Source of the DNA: Pseudomonas putida
GTDB lineage: Bacteria; Pseudomonadota; Gammaproteobacteria; Pseudomonadales; Pseudomonadaceae
Length of the DNA: 64,000 nt
NCBI RefSeq assembly: GCF_005080685.1
Contig: NZ_CP039371.1
Span: 4,836,001 to 4,900,000, forward strand
Direction: 5' to 3'
The number at the start of each line of letters is the position of its first letter. The first letter of the stretch is position 1. This document shows, piece after piece, positions 8,623 through 16,310 of this stretch. The notes under the pieces are model-generated. The model ran no database searches, was not told the origin of the DNA, and worked only from the letters and a program-made list of their open reading frames with translations. Made by a program: the position numbers and the translations under genes.

Positions 8623-9819
8623 ATGTCGCCCTTCGTACAACTGCTGGCCAGCGCCGTGGCCCTGATGATGGCCATGGGCATCGGCCGCTTTGCCCTGACA
8701 CCGCAACTGCCGCAGCTCATCGCCGAAGGACACTTCGACCTCACCGCTGCCGGCCTGGTGGCGGCAGCCAATTACCTGGGCTACTTCCTCGGTGCGGTGG
8801 ATGCCATGTTCGCCCGCAAGCCTGCTCAGGTCCGCCTGCGCCTGCATGGCGGGCTGTGGTTATGCGTGCTGCTCACCCTTGCTTCCTGGGCCGCCGAGGG
8901 CTTCTGGAGCCATGCACTGCTGCGATTCGGCACCGGCGTGGCCAGCGCGTGGGTACTGGTGATGATCACCAGCCTGAGCCAGCAAGTGGCTAACGCCAAT
9001 GGACGCCAGCGCCTGGGCGCTATGGTTTTTGCCGGGCCCGGCCTGGGTATCGCCCTGACCGGCCTGCTGGCACTCGGTGCGCATTTGCTGGGGATGGGCT
9101 CGGCAGGTTTGTGGCTGGTGTATGCCGTGGCCGCGCTGGTGATGTTGCTGGCCGTGCGCCCCGCACTGCCGCGTGCTTTGGAGCCCGCGCCCCGTGCCGC
9201 CGCGCAAGGCCCGAGCCGCAGCCTGGGAATTGGCCGCCTGGGGCTGGTCTATGCGCTGTACGGTGTCGGCTACATCCTGCCAGCCACATTCCTCTCGCAA
9301 ATGGCCAATCAGCAATTTCGTGGCAACTGGATGGCCGACCTGTTCTGGCCGGCGTTCGGCCTGGCAGCGGCGCTGGGGGTGGTGCTGGTCAGCGTGCGTC
9401 GGCCAGGGCGTACATCGGCCTGGCTGACCGCCACCTTGTGGCTGCAGGGGCTGGGGGTACTGGCCTGCCTGCTCGGCGACGGCCTCGGGCTGGCCTTGGG
9501 CGTGGTGCTCTGCGGCACGCCGTTCCTGGCCTGCATGCAGTTGGTGATGCAGCGCTCGCGGGAGCTGGCACCGCATGCCACGCAGCGTAATGCGGGTTTG
9601 TTGACCGCCTGTTTCGCCCTGGGGCAACTGAGCGGGCCGTTGCTGGCGGCCCTGAGCAACCATTACAGCGGGAGCTTGCAGCCTGCGCTGTTGCTGGCGG
9701 CAAGCGGATTGGGGGTGGCGGGTGTGTTGGTGCTGGTGGGTGGGCGTGGGCGGCAGGGATGCGCGGCGATCAACCCACCCACTTGCGCAACTGCTGCTTC
9801 ACCCACGGCTCGGCACTGA
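8623..9819 (+). CDS. MFS transporter, YbfB/YjiJ type
   Basis: A 398-residue, 12-helix major-facilitator protein. The opening (LLASAVALMMAMGIGRFALTPQLPQL) and AANYLGYFLGAVDAMF are typical of the YbfB/YjiJ (MFS_4) group of probable exporters of unknown substrate. The ATG at 8623 has GGAG eight bases upstream. The gene is divergent from a LysR regulator, a common regulator/exporter arrangement. Its last 17 codons (GCAAINPPTCATAASPTARH region) overlap the end of the convergent DMT transporter gene, and this tail lies beyond the last membrane helix. Confidence 0.85.
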   Translation: MSPFVQLLASAVALMMAMGIGRFALTPQLPQLIAEGHFDLTAAGLVAAANYLGYFLGAVDAMFARKPAQVRLRLHGGLWLCVLLTLASWAAEGFWSHALLRFGTGVASAWVLVMITSLSQQVANANGRQRLGAMVFAGPGLGIALTGLLALGAHLLGMGSAGLWLVYAVAALVMLLAVRPALPRALEPAPRAAAQGPSRSLGIGRLGLVYALYGVGYILPATFLSQMANQQFRGNWMADLFWPAFGLAAALGVVLVSVRRPGRTSAWLTATLWLQGLGVLACLLGDGLGLALGVVLCGTPFLACMQLVMQRSRELAPHATQRNAGLLTACFALGQLSGPLLAALSNHYSGSLQPALLLAASGLGVAGVLVLVGGRGRQGCAAINPPTCATAASPTARH

Positions 9820-10696
9820 CCAGCACTACTCCCGCCAACACCATCACCGCCCCCAGCACGAAGTTCACGCTCAGGGGTTCATCGAGCAACAGCACGCCAA
9901 AGGTCACGCCGAACAGCGGCGTGATGAACGAGAACACGGCCAGGTTCGAAGCCAGGTACTTGCGCAACAACCAGAACCAGGTGAGGTAGCTGATGAACGA
10001 CACGACCACAGCCTGGAACAATACGCTGCCCACCGCCAAGGGCGTCAATGAGACCACGCCAATCTGCCCGCTCAGCAACGCGATCAGCAGCAAACCGGCA
10101 AAGCCGATCGCCAGTTGATAGAACAACGTGAGGCTCGCTGGCGCTTCCGACAGGCGTGAGCAGCGTATCACCACCGTGGTCGCTCCCCACGCCATCCCGG
10201 CCAGTACACCGAGGGCATCGCCCAGCAACATTCCAGCGTCCATTTGCGCGAACGACATGCCTCCGGCGAAGGCCATGACTATCCCGCCGAAAGCCAACAG
10301 GATGCCCACCCATTGAAGCAGCCGCAAACGCTCGCTGGGCAGGATGAAGTGCAAGCCAAGGGCGGTGAACATCGGTGCGGTATACAGAAATACCGACATA
10401 TGCGCCGCCGACGTCAGTTTCAGCCCTTCAGCGATGAACAGGAACTCCAGGCCGAACAGGGCGCCGGCGAGCAAGCCCGCCTGCCAGGTACGGCTGGCCT
10501 GCTTGAAGTCGCCGCGCCACACCACGAGGAGACCGACCAGCGTGGCGGCAATGCCGTTGCGCAAGGCCGCCTGCATTACGGGTGCGATGTCGACGGCGGC
10601 GGTTTTTATCAGCACCTGCTGGCAGCCCCAGATCAGGCACAGCACGAGCATCACCTGAAACGCGAAGGCATCAGGGCTTTTACGCGCCTCGCTCAT
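9770..10696 (-). CDS. DMT/EamA-family transporter
   Basis: A 308-residue inner-membrane protein with ten predicted helices arranged as two EamA repeats (AFQVMLVLCLIWGCQQVLIK in the first, ALGVLAGMAWGATTVVIRCS in the second). It is probably an exporter of amino acids or metabolites; the substrate is not predictable. The ATG at 10696 is the likely start, since the upstream in-frame candidate is a TTG without a ribosome site. It converges on the MFS gene and the two coding regions overlap by 50 bp (9770-9819). Confidence 0.85.
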   Translation of the reverse strand: MSEARKSPDAFAFQVMLVLCLIWGCQQVLIKTAAVDIAPVMQAALRNGIAATLVGLLVVWRGDFKQASRTWQAGLLAGALFGLEFLFIAEGLKLTSAAHMSVFLYTAPMFTALGLHFILPSERLRLLQWVGILLAFGGIVMAFAGGMSFAQMDAGMLLGDALGVLAGMAWGATTVVIRCSRLSEAPASLTLFYQLAIGFAGLLLIALLSGQIGVVSLTPLAVGSVLFQAVVVSFISYLTWFWLLRKYLASNLAVFSFITPLFGVTFGVLLLDEPLSVNFVLGAVMVLAGVVLVSAEPWVKQQLRKWVG

Positions 10697-10791
10697 GAGC
10701 GGGCCGTTTGGATTGACAGAGGCATGGGGCAAACTCGGCAGTCGATAAGGAATGACCGATTATCGGGTTTCCGAGGCCGCCCTTGCCACCC

Positions 10792-11199
10792 TCAAATCGC
10801 GCCGCCTGCAATCTGAGCTTTCGACGAAACGCCCTCGAAAGTGATCTTGTCCAGCGCATCTTCCTGTTTGTCCAGCTCCTGACGTGGGTGCTCGAAGCCT
10901 GGAATGCTACTGTCGATCAGGCTCAGCAGGCGCGAGCCGCTTTCGGTCAGGACGAAATTCTCGCCGTTACCGCCGTCTTTTTCAGGCCGGCTTTCGATGA
11001 ACCCGCGCTCCAGCAACAGTTTTTCATATTCACAGGCGCGGGTTTTCAGGTGGTCCAGATCCCCCACCGACTCGCCGTCGGCGGCCAGGCGTGCCGCGTG
11101 CTGTTCGGCATAGGCGCGGGGAGTGAAACTGTGGTTGGCACCGTTCTGCACCTCGTGCAACAAGCGCTCGATCAGGTCCCAATCGTAGGATGTGCTCAT
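10792..11199 (-). CDS. DUF2513-like small protein, possible winged helix
   Basis: A 135-residue protein from the ATG at 11199 (GGAG upstream). It opens YDWDLIERLLHEVQ, as DUF2513 proteins do, and continues with a helix-rich segment and a LLERGFIESRPEK...NFVLTESGSRLL stretch that looks like a winged-helix recognition unit with beta wing. A DNA-binding or regulatory role is plausible but unproven. The tail after about residue 105 is charged and probably disordered. It lies just downstream of the brnA remnant locus on the same strand. Confidence 0.6.
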   Translation of the reverse strand: MSTSYDWDLIERLLHEVQNGANHSFTPRAYAEQHAARLAADGESVGDLDHLKTRACEYEKLLLERGFIESRPEKDGGNGENFVLTESGSRLLSLIDSSIPGFEHPRQELDKQEDALDKITFEGVSSKAQIAGGAI

Positions 11200-11274
11200 G
11201 GCCGTGGCCTCCAGCTGTGGGCGAAGGGGTACACAGCTTGGGACCAACGCCCGCGGGTGAGCGTTCCGAAAGTA

Positions 11275-11532
11275 TCAGCGCCGGCGTTGCTGCTGGGCTT
11301 GCATGTCTTGGCGCAACAGTTGGTTGATACGGGTCTGGTAACCCGCTCCCTGCTCCTTGAACCACGCCAGGGCATCGGAATCCAGGCGAATGGTCATTGT
11401 CTGCTTGGCGGGGACGCGCAGCTGCGCCTGGCTGAAAAAAGCGTCATCAAGCTCGGCGACATCCGAAGTATCGATATCGTCGTCGGCCTGCTGGGCCAGG
11501 CGGTTCCAGTCAGTGCGAGAGGGTTTGGTCAT
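11275..11532 (-). CDS. brnA: BrnA-family antitoxin (orphan)
   Basis: An 85-residue protein. The first half is acidic (DDDIDTSDVAELDDAFF) and the second half carries the BrnA ribbon-helix-helix core: TMTIRLDSDALAWFKEQGAGYQ followed by RINQLLRQDM. BrnA neutralises the BrnT RNase and represses the brnTA promoter. The ATG at 11532 overlaps the coding tail of brnT, the usual brnT-brnA order, but only the last residues of brnT survive upstream (11510-11569). The antitoxin itself looks complete, including the arginine-rich end. It is therefore an orphan that may still bind DNA or protect against a related toxin elsewhere. Confidence 0.85.
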   Translation of the reverse strand: MTKPSRTDWNRLAQQADDDIDTSDVAELDDAFFSQAQLRVPAKQTMTIRLDSDALAWFKEQGAGYQTRINQLLRQDMQAQQQRRR

Positions 11533-11569
11533 AGCGTTTGGCTTCCCGTCTGGTGGCTTTTCGGGCGGA
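11510..11569 (-). pseudogene. Remnant of brnT toxin (C-terminal end only)
   Basis: Reading the minus strand one frame away from brnA gives SARKATRREAKRYDQTLSH and a stop inside brnA. SARKATRREAKRY is the conserved C-terminus of BrnT RNases. Upstream of this the frame no longer resembles BrnT and no start exists. I infer that a deletion or replacement removed about four fifths of the toxin gene. Confidence 0.6.
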
Positions 11570-11737
11570 CTCCCCGAGGATAAGACCAGAGCAGTATGGT
11601 CGTGATCGGCGGCCCCGGAGGCCCTGTGCCAACGATTCAGAAATGGACTACAACGAGACGGATATCATGTAGCCCACAGAGGCTTCCCTGCTTCACCAGG
11701 AAGTTGATGAACAAGCGAAACAGCTCGGCATTGCCGG

Positions 11738-11959
11738 CTATCCCAAGCCGTTGCCATCGGCACTGGACACATCGGCGGGCACGAACAGCGCCTGGCCGCC
11801 GTTGGCACTGATCCACGCGGCGAGCGCTTCCCCTTGGCTGGTGGGCAGGTCGAGGATCGCCACCTTGGCGCCCTCGGCGGCGAACCGTTCCGATGCGGCC
11901 AAGCCGCAACCGCCAGCGCCACCGGTGATCAGCGCGACCTTGCCTTGCAAACGATCCAT
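11738..11959 (-). pseudogene. Truncated short-chain dehydrogenase (N-terminal third)
   Basis: Starts with MDRLQGKVALITGGAGGCGL, a complete Rossmann nucleotide-binding motif (TGGAGGxGLA), and continues through AKVAILDLPTSQGEALAA to FVPADVSSADG. It stops after 73 residues, where SDRs run to about 250. The catalytic Ser-Tyr-Lys region is missing. The sequence on the far side (11637-11737) reads in other frames as unrelated fragments, so a deletion junction lies near 11740. It was probably an NAD-dependent 3-hydroxyacyl-CoA dehydrogenase-like enzyme. Nonfunctional as an SDR. Confidence 0.7.
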
Positions 11960-12021
11960 GGGTTGTTCCTCGGTTGTCGTATTTGTGGCTACAAACTAGG
12001 GCCGAGGGCAGACGGGGTCCA

Positions 12022-12037
12022 TATACCCGGGGGTATA
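12022..12037. promoter_or_regulatory. 16-bp palindrome between SDR remnant and exported protein gene
   Basis: TATACCCGGGGGTATA is a nearly perfect palindrome 76 bp before the ATG of the exported-protein gene. ATACCC...GGGTAT half-sites recall CsoR/CstR/FrmR-type operators. The regulator is not in the window. Confidence 0.4.
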
Positions 12038-12112
12038 GGCCAGTGGAGGATTTCTGAACTTCCCCCGCCTGGGAGGCTCCACCGCGTACAGCCACCGTTG
12101 GAGGTGATCAGG

Positions 12113-12385
12113 ATGAAACTGCTGCCAAGCCTGGCCTGCGCGGCCGGATTGTTGTGCGCCCTACCCGCCTGGGCCTGCACACCCGAAGAGGCCACGCAAA
12201 AGCGTGAGGAGCTGGCTGGGCTGGTCAGCCAGCTGACCGAACAGAATCCGCAGAAGGCCAAGGAAATGAATGACGAGCTCCAGGGGATGGAGCTTGGGAC
12301 GGCGAGCAAGGACCTGCCCGATAAGTGTCAGTTGATCGACAAGCGGATCAAGGAGTTGAAGGAAGCGGAGAAAAAGGCCGAATGA
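12113..12385 (+). CDS. Small exported protein, unknown function
   Basis: A 90-residue protein with a clear signal peptide (MKLLPSLACAAGLLCALPAWA, cleavage before CTPEE). The mature part is highly charged and helical (KREELAGLVSQLTEQNPQKA) and ends in a Lys/Glu coil (KRIKELKEAEKKAE). It has two cysteines, one at the mature N-terminus (C-T-P) and one in DKCQLID, which may form a disulfide; the first is not a convincing lipobox. GGAGGTGATCAGG precedes the ATG at 12113. The fold is probably a short periplasmic helical hairpin. Similar small proteins occur across Pseudomonas but I know no function. Confidence 0.75.
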   Translation: MKLLPSLACAAGLLCALPAWACTPEEATQKREELAGLVSQLTEQNPQKAKEMNDELQGMELGTASKDLPDKCQLIDKRIKELKEAEKKAE

Positions 12386-12410
12386 TCCCCATGCCTGCGA
12401 GCGCCTGCCC

Positions 12411-12526
12411 TGTGGGAGCGGCCTTGCGTCGCGAAAGGGCCGCAAAGCGGCCCCAGGATTGATGTATCGTCGCAAGGATCGCGGGGCTGCGATGCAGCCC
12501 CTTCGCGCCGCAAGGCCGCTCCCACA
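12411..12526. repeat. Inverted REP pair
   Basis: TGTGGGAGCGGCCTTGCG and CGCAAGGCCGCTCCCACA are exact complements 80 bp apart, with further internal palindromes. The pair lies between the convergent exported-protein gene and the DEAD-box helicase gene and may act as a terminator or mRNA stabiliser. Confidence 0.85.
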
Positions 12527-12541
12527 ACGCCAGCGTCAACC

Positions 12542-13864
12542 TTACTCAACCGCCGGCTTGCGCTTTTTCAGCGGCGCCAGGCCATCGGCGCTCGCCAGCG
12601 GCGCATTGGCCTTTGGCTTGGCGGTCGGCTTGCGCTTGGCCGCGGCCTTCTTCTCGCCCGTCTTCTTCTCGACCTTTTTCTTCTTGGTCCCGGCAGCCTT
12701 GCCCGAGGCCTTGACCTTCTTCGGCCCGTTGTAGGTGCCCTTCACTTCCTTGATGACCCGACGCTCGAACTGCTGCTTGAGGTAGCGTTCGATGCTGGAC
12801 ATCAGGTTCCAGTCATTGTGGGTGATCAGCGAGATCGCCAGGCCTTCACCACCGGCGCGGCCAGTGCGGCCCACACGATGCACGTACTCGTCACCGCTGC
12901 GTGGCATGTCGAAGTTGATCACCAGGTCCAGGCCATCGATGTCCAGGCCACGAGCCGCCACGTCGGTGGCCACCAGCACCTTGGAGCTGCCTTGCTTGAA
13001 GCGCTCGATGGCCAGCTTGCGGTCCTTCTGGTCCTTCTCGCCGTGCAGCACGAAGGCCTTCACGTCCTTGGCCACCAGATGGCCGTAGATGCGGTCGGCC
13101 AGGGCCCGGGTGTTGGTGAAGATGATCGCCTTGTCGAAGGTCTCGTTGGCCAGCAACCACTGGACGATCTGCTCTTTGTGCTGGTCGTGGTCGGCGGTGA
13201 TGATCTGCTGGCGGGTGCCTTCGGCCAGCTGCGAAACGCTGTTGAGCATCAGATGCTCGGGGTCCTTGAGCACCTTGCCGATGATGTCGCGCAGTGCCGC
13301 ACCACCCGTGGTGGCGGAGAACAGCAGGGTCTGCTCGCGGTTCTCGCACTCCTTGCACAGGCGCTCCATGTCTTCGGCGAAGCCCATGTCGAGCATGCGG
13401 TCGGCTTCGTCGAGGATCAGCACCTGCACGTGGGACAGGTCGAGGTTGCCGGCGTTGAGCTGCTCGAGCAGACGGCCCGGGGTGCCGATCAGCACGTCCG
13501 GCACCTTGCGCAGCATGGCGGCCTGTTCCTTGAAGTCCTCACCGCCGGTCACCAGGCCCGACTTGATGTAGGTGAACTGGGAGAACAGTTGCACCTGCTT
13601 GAGGGTCTGCTGGGCCAGCTCGCGGGTCGGCAGCAGGATCAGGGCGCGGATCTCGACGCGGCGCTCGCGCAGGTCGACCAGGCGATTGAGCAGCGGCAGG
13701 ACGAACGCGGCGGTCTTGCCGCTGCCGGTCTGAGCGGTCACGCGCAGGTCACGCCCTTGCAAGGCCAAGGGGATGGCCGCGGCCTGCACCGGGGTTGGCT
13801 CGACGAATTTAAGCTCGGCCACGGCTTTAAGCAGGCGTTCATGCAGGGCGAATTGGGAGAACAC
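12542..13864 (-). CDS. DEAD-box ATP-dependent RNA helicase (SrmB/RhlE-like)
   Basis: All DEAD-box motifs are present: Q motif (FVEPTPVQAAAIP), I (AQTGSGKT), Ia (PTRELAQQ), Ib (TPGRL), II (DEAD in LILDEADRMLDMGF), III (SAT), V (ARGLDIDGLDLVIN), VI (HRVGRTGRAGG). A basic, lysine-rich tail of about 70 residues (KKKKVEKKTGEKKAAAKR) should bind RNA. The role is likely ribosome assembly or cold-related RNA remodelling. I prefer the GTG at 13864 (giving VFSQFALHERLL), which has TGAGG upstream and matches homologues starting MFSxFALHERL. A longer form from an ATG at 13903 has no ribosome site. Confidence 0.88.
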   Translation of the reverse strand: MFSQFALHERLLKAVAELKFVEPTPVQAAAIPLALQGRDLRVTAQTGSGKTAAFVLPLLNRLVDLRERRVEIRALILLPTRELAQQTLKQVQLFSQFTYIKSGLVTGGEDFKEQAAMLRKVPDVLIGTPGRLLEQLNAGNLDLSHVQVLILDEADRMLDMGFAEDMERLCKECENREQTLLFSATTGGAALRDIIGKVLKDPEHLMLNSVSQLAEGTRQQIITADHDQHKEQIVQWLLANETFDKAIIFTNTRALADRIYGHLVAKDVKAFVLHGEKDQKDRKLAIERFKQGSSKVLVATDVAARGLDIDGLDLVINFDMPRSGDEYVHRVGRTGRAGGEGLAISLITHNDWNLMSSIERYLKQQFERRVIKEVKGTYNGPKKVKASGKAAGTKKKKVEKKTGEKKAAAKRKPTAKPKANAPLASADGLAPLKKRKPAVE

Positions 13865-14006
13865 GGAGGTAACCTCAGGCAAGTGCGGGAAATTCAGTTG
13901 CATAGGGTAACGTTTTCTGCCGCCGGAGCCGAATTTCTTTTGGCCTCCGGCATGCTATCCACGCTCTAATAGCCGTTCTTTTCGCTACACAGATGTTGCA
14001 AAGCCC

Positions 14007-15308
14007 ATGGATATCCAAAGAATCTGGCGTGACTCCCTCGACTTGTGGGGCACCCTCGACCAACATCCGATGCTCCACGCCGCCATCGGCCTGGCCGTGC
14101 TGCTGCTGATTTCGCTGGTGCTCGGCCGCCTGGCGCGCTTCCTGATCCTGCACGCCGCCCGTCTGCTGGGGCGCCAACCGGCGCTGAGCTGGATCGACGA
14201 CCTGCGCCACGACAAGGTCCTGCACCGCCTGGCCCAGACCACCCCGTCGCTGGTGATCCAGTTCGGCCTCAAGCTGGTGCCGGAGCTTTCCGATACCGCC
14301 CAGCACTTTCTCGGCAATGTGGCCCTGGCCTTCACCCTGCTGTTCATGACCCTGGCGCTGTCGTGCCTGCTCGATGCGCTGTTGCATATCTATGCCCGCA
14401 CCGAACATGCGCGCACCCGCTCGATCAAGGGTTACGTGCAACTGGCCAAGATGATGCTGTGGATCTTCGCCTCGATCGTCATCGTCGCCACCCTGATCGA
14501 CCGCTCGCCGCTGTTGCTGCTGTCGGGCCTGGGTGCGATGTCGGCGGTGTTGTTGTTGGTGTACAAGGACACCCTGCTGTCGTTCGTGGCCAGCGTGCAG
14601 CTCACCAGCAACGACATGTTGCATGTCGGCGACTGGATCGAAATGCCCCAGGTCGGCGCCGATGGTGATGTGGTGGACATCACCTTGCACACGGTCAAGG
14701 TGCAGAATTTCGACAAGACCATCGTCTCGATTCCCACCTGGCGCTTGATGAGCGAGTCGTTTCGCAACTACCGCGGCATGCGCCAGGCCGGTGGGCGACG
14801 GATCAAGCGCAGCCTGTTCATCGATGTCGCCAGCGTGCGTTTCCTCACTGCCGAGGAGGAGCAGCGTCTGGAGCAAGTGCAGTTGCTGGCCGAGTACCTG
14901 GCCGGCAAGCGCCAGGAGTTGAGCGACTGGAACCAGGCCAAGAACCGGCTTGCCGGGCATTCGGCCAATCGGCGGCGGTTGACCAATATCGGCACGTTCC
15001 GCGCCTTCACCCTCGCCTACCTGCAGAACCATCCTAATGTGCACTCGGACATGACCTGCATGGTCCGCCAGATGCAGACGACCGCCGAAGGGGTGCCGCT
15101 GGAGATCTACTGCTTCAGCACCACCACGGTATGGGCCGATTACGAGCGGATCCAGGGGGATATCTTCGATTACCTGCTGGCGGTGTTGCCGGAGTTCGGG
15201 TTGAGTTTGTATCAGCAGCCGAGCGGCAACGATATGCGGGTTGGGTTGGGCGGGCGTGGCCGGGAGCCGATGGAGCCGCGTCGGCTGGAGGAGATGAGCG
15301 AGGCTTGA
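14007..15308 (+). CDS. Mechanosensitive ion channel, YbdG/MscS family
   Basis: A 433-residue inner-membrane protein with about five hydrophobic segments before the MscS core. The pore-lining helix and beta domain are recognisable (LLSGLGAMSAVLLLVYKDTLLSFVASVQL; HVGDWIEMP). The YbdG-type insertion and long cytoplasmic C-terminal domain follow (SIPTWRLMSESFRNYRGM; TNIGTFRAFTLAYLQNHP). Its function should be release of solutes on hypo-osmotic shock. It is divergent from the helicase gene with a 100-bp gap. The ATG at 14007 is the natural start. Confidence 0.88.
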   Translation: MDIQRIWRDSLDLWGTLDQHPMLHAAIGLAVLLLISLVLGRLARFLILHAARLLGRQPALSWIDDLRHDKVLHRLAQTTPSLVIQFGLKLVPELSDTAQHFLGNVALAFTLLFMTLALSCLLDALLHIYARTEHARTRSIKGYVQLAKMMLWIFASIVIVATLIDRSPLLLLSGLGAMSAVLLLVYKDTLLSFVASVQLTSNDMLHVGDWIEMPQVGADGDVVDITLHTVKVQNFDKTIVSIPTWRLMSESFRNYRGMRQAGGRRIKRSLFIDVASVRFLTAEEEQRLEQVQLLAEYLAGKRQELSDWNQAKNRLAGHSANRRRLTNIGTFRAFTLAYLQNHPNVHSDMTCMVRQMQTTAEGVPLEIYCFSTTTVWADYERIQGDIFDYLLAVLPEFGLSLYQQPSGNDMRVGLGGRGREPMEPRRLEEMSEA

Positions 15309-15313
15309 GACTT

Positions 15314-15332
15314 GGGGCCGTTTTACGGCCCC
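15314..15332 (+). terminator. Hairpin after the MscS gene
   Basis: GGGGCCG-TTTTA-CGGCCCC, a 7-bp GC stem six bases after the stop. There is no T-run, so it is a weak or Rho-assisted terminator at best. Confidence 0.5.
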
Positions 15333-15374
15333 GGATGGCGTAATTTAGACGGAGTAATCAGATTTAGGCTCTTC

Positions 15375-15450
15375 TTTGTAGGACGTTTCCCAAAGATACT
15401 GCCGCGGCCTATTTTCCGTTGCGGCCTGGCCGGGATGCGTTCTAGTCTCG
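15375..15450 (+). promoter_or_regulatory. Conserved 76-bp upstream element, copy A
   Basis: TTGTAGGACGTTTCCCAAAG ... TTCTAGTCTCGG. It aligns without gaps to 16655-16730 at about 54 of 76 positions, with the ends and the CCCAAAGxTACT, CGTTGCG and TCTAGTCTC blocks best kept. It lies 200 bp before a relic small ORF. A hairpin GTCGTTG-CACAT-CAACGAC follows just downstream. I recall the same element before DUF3077/DUF6124-type small genes in other Pseudomonas, so it is probably a conserved promoter/leader. Confidence 0.55.
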
Positions 15451-15520
15451 GGGTGTCGTTGCACATCAACGACCGGCTTTGACAGGCCGCTACGGTATTA
15501 TGCATACGGCTCGTCCTTAA

Positions 15521-15610
15521 TGGCGGCTGTACGTGGGGCACGCTTGCGTGCGCCGGAGCTTGCATATTCCGCCGGTCTGTCAACCCACGTACCGCTGCCA
15601 CCCTTCTGTT
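15521..15610 (+). ncRNA. Candidate structured leader (three-way junction)
   Basis: The outer arms TGGCGGCTGTACGTGGG (15521-15537) and CCCACGTACCGCTGCCA (15594-15610) pair over 17 bases with three mismatches. Inside are a tight hairpin GCACGC-TT-GCGTGC (15538-15551) and a smaller CGGA/TCCG stem (15554-15571). This makes a plausible 90-nt cloverleaf ending 35 bases before the relic ORF. It is likely an RNA leader controlling that ORF; a cruciform DNA site is the alternative. Confidence 0.45.
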
Positions 15611-15645
15611 TGACAGCATGAAGTTGGCGGCCCCATGACGGAAAT

Positions 15646-15708
15646 ATGCAGATGCTTAAGATCGTTCCCGACCCGCCGCACACCCCCTACTCCCTCGAAG
15701 ATATCTAG
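15646..15708 (+). pseudogene. 20-codon relic of a DUF3077/DUF6124-type small protein
   Basis: ATG at 15646 opens MQMLKIVPDPPH, the characteristic N-terminus of a family of small Pseudomonas proteins (about 90-120 residues, usually K-x-PDPP then a helical domain). A TAG ends it after 20 codons, and the normal body is not found downstream in any frame. The upstream element and structured leader are intact, so the body seems to have been lost by deletion while the control region stayed. Confidence 0.5.
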
Positions 15709-15882
15709 CCTCCATCCAGGCCGCGAAAACCAGCAAAATCACGTTATGCCTGGCCTGATCGCGAGCAACCCCGCCTTACATCTCCACCACTCCCTTCCCC
15801 TGGATGACAGGCGGGCGTGTAGGAGCCGGCTTGCCGGCGATAAGGCCAGCCCAGGCACCCAAAACTTCAGGGAGATAAAACC

Positions 15883-16164
15883 ATGCCCACGGACGAGACC
15901 AGCCGCAGCTTCACAGTCGGCAAAACCAAGTTCTACCAAGGTGAAAACCAGACCCAACCCTTGTTCTGCATCGAGCCTGGCATTCCTTGCCACCACGCTC
16001 GCGAACAAGCCTCCGAATTAATGGGCTGCGCCCGCGACATGAGCATCGCGGGCGTGATGGATGATAAACCTCAATGCGTGTGGGCTGCGCACTACCTCAG
16101 CGCCCTGGCCAAGGCCTTGTTGGATGATGCCGAGTTGGGCATGAAGCGGCGAGATGTGTACTGA
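15883..16164 (+). CDS. DUF3077-type small protein
   Basis: A 93-residue protein with the family pattern LFCIEPGIPCHHAREQASELMGC followed by AAHYLSALAKALLDDAELG: two helices predicted to pack as a small helical domain. GGGAG precedes the ATG at 15883. The function is unknown to me. Proteins of this type are numerous in P. putida and P. fluorescens genomes and often come in clusters with a shared upstream element, as here. A REP-like GTAGGAGCCGGCTTGCCGGCGATAAGG (about 15820-15846) lies just before it. Confidence 0.7.
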   Translation: MPTDETSRSFTVGKTKFYQGENQTQPLFCIEPGIPCHHAREQASELMGCARDMSIAGVMDDKPQCVWAAHYLSALAKALLDDAELGMKRRDVY

Positions 16165-16171
16165 TTGAGCC

Positions 16172-16262
16172 GGCCTCTTCGCGGGACAAGCCCGCTCCCA
16201 CAAGTACAGCGTCGAGCCCAACAGCTGCGCGGATGCTGTGGGAGCGGGCTTGTCCCGCGAAC
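16172..16262. repeat. Inverted REP pair
   Basis: TCTTCGCGGGACAAGCCCGC and its complement GCGGGCTTGTCCCGCGAA face each other across a 35-bp loop, between the two small DUF genes. Confidence 0.9.
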
Positions 16263-16310
16263 ACGGGCGCAGCCCGTGCCATCCCCCACCAAACCCGAGG
16301 ACAAACCACC

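Noticed and set aside
11637..12095. 152-codon minus-strand frame over the SDR remnant
   Set aside because: It is mostly the wrong frame of the truncated SDR; only a short hydrophobic end (FRLFINFLVKQ) looks protein-like and has no start.
16172..16310. In-frame upstream extension of the second small DUF gene through the REP pair
   Set aside because: Translation of a REP sequence; the ATG at 16311 with its own ribosome site is preferred.
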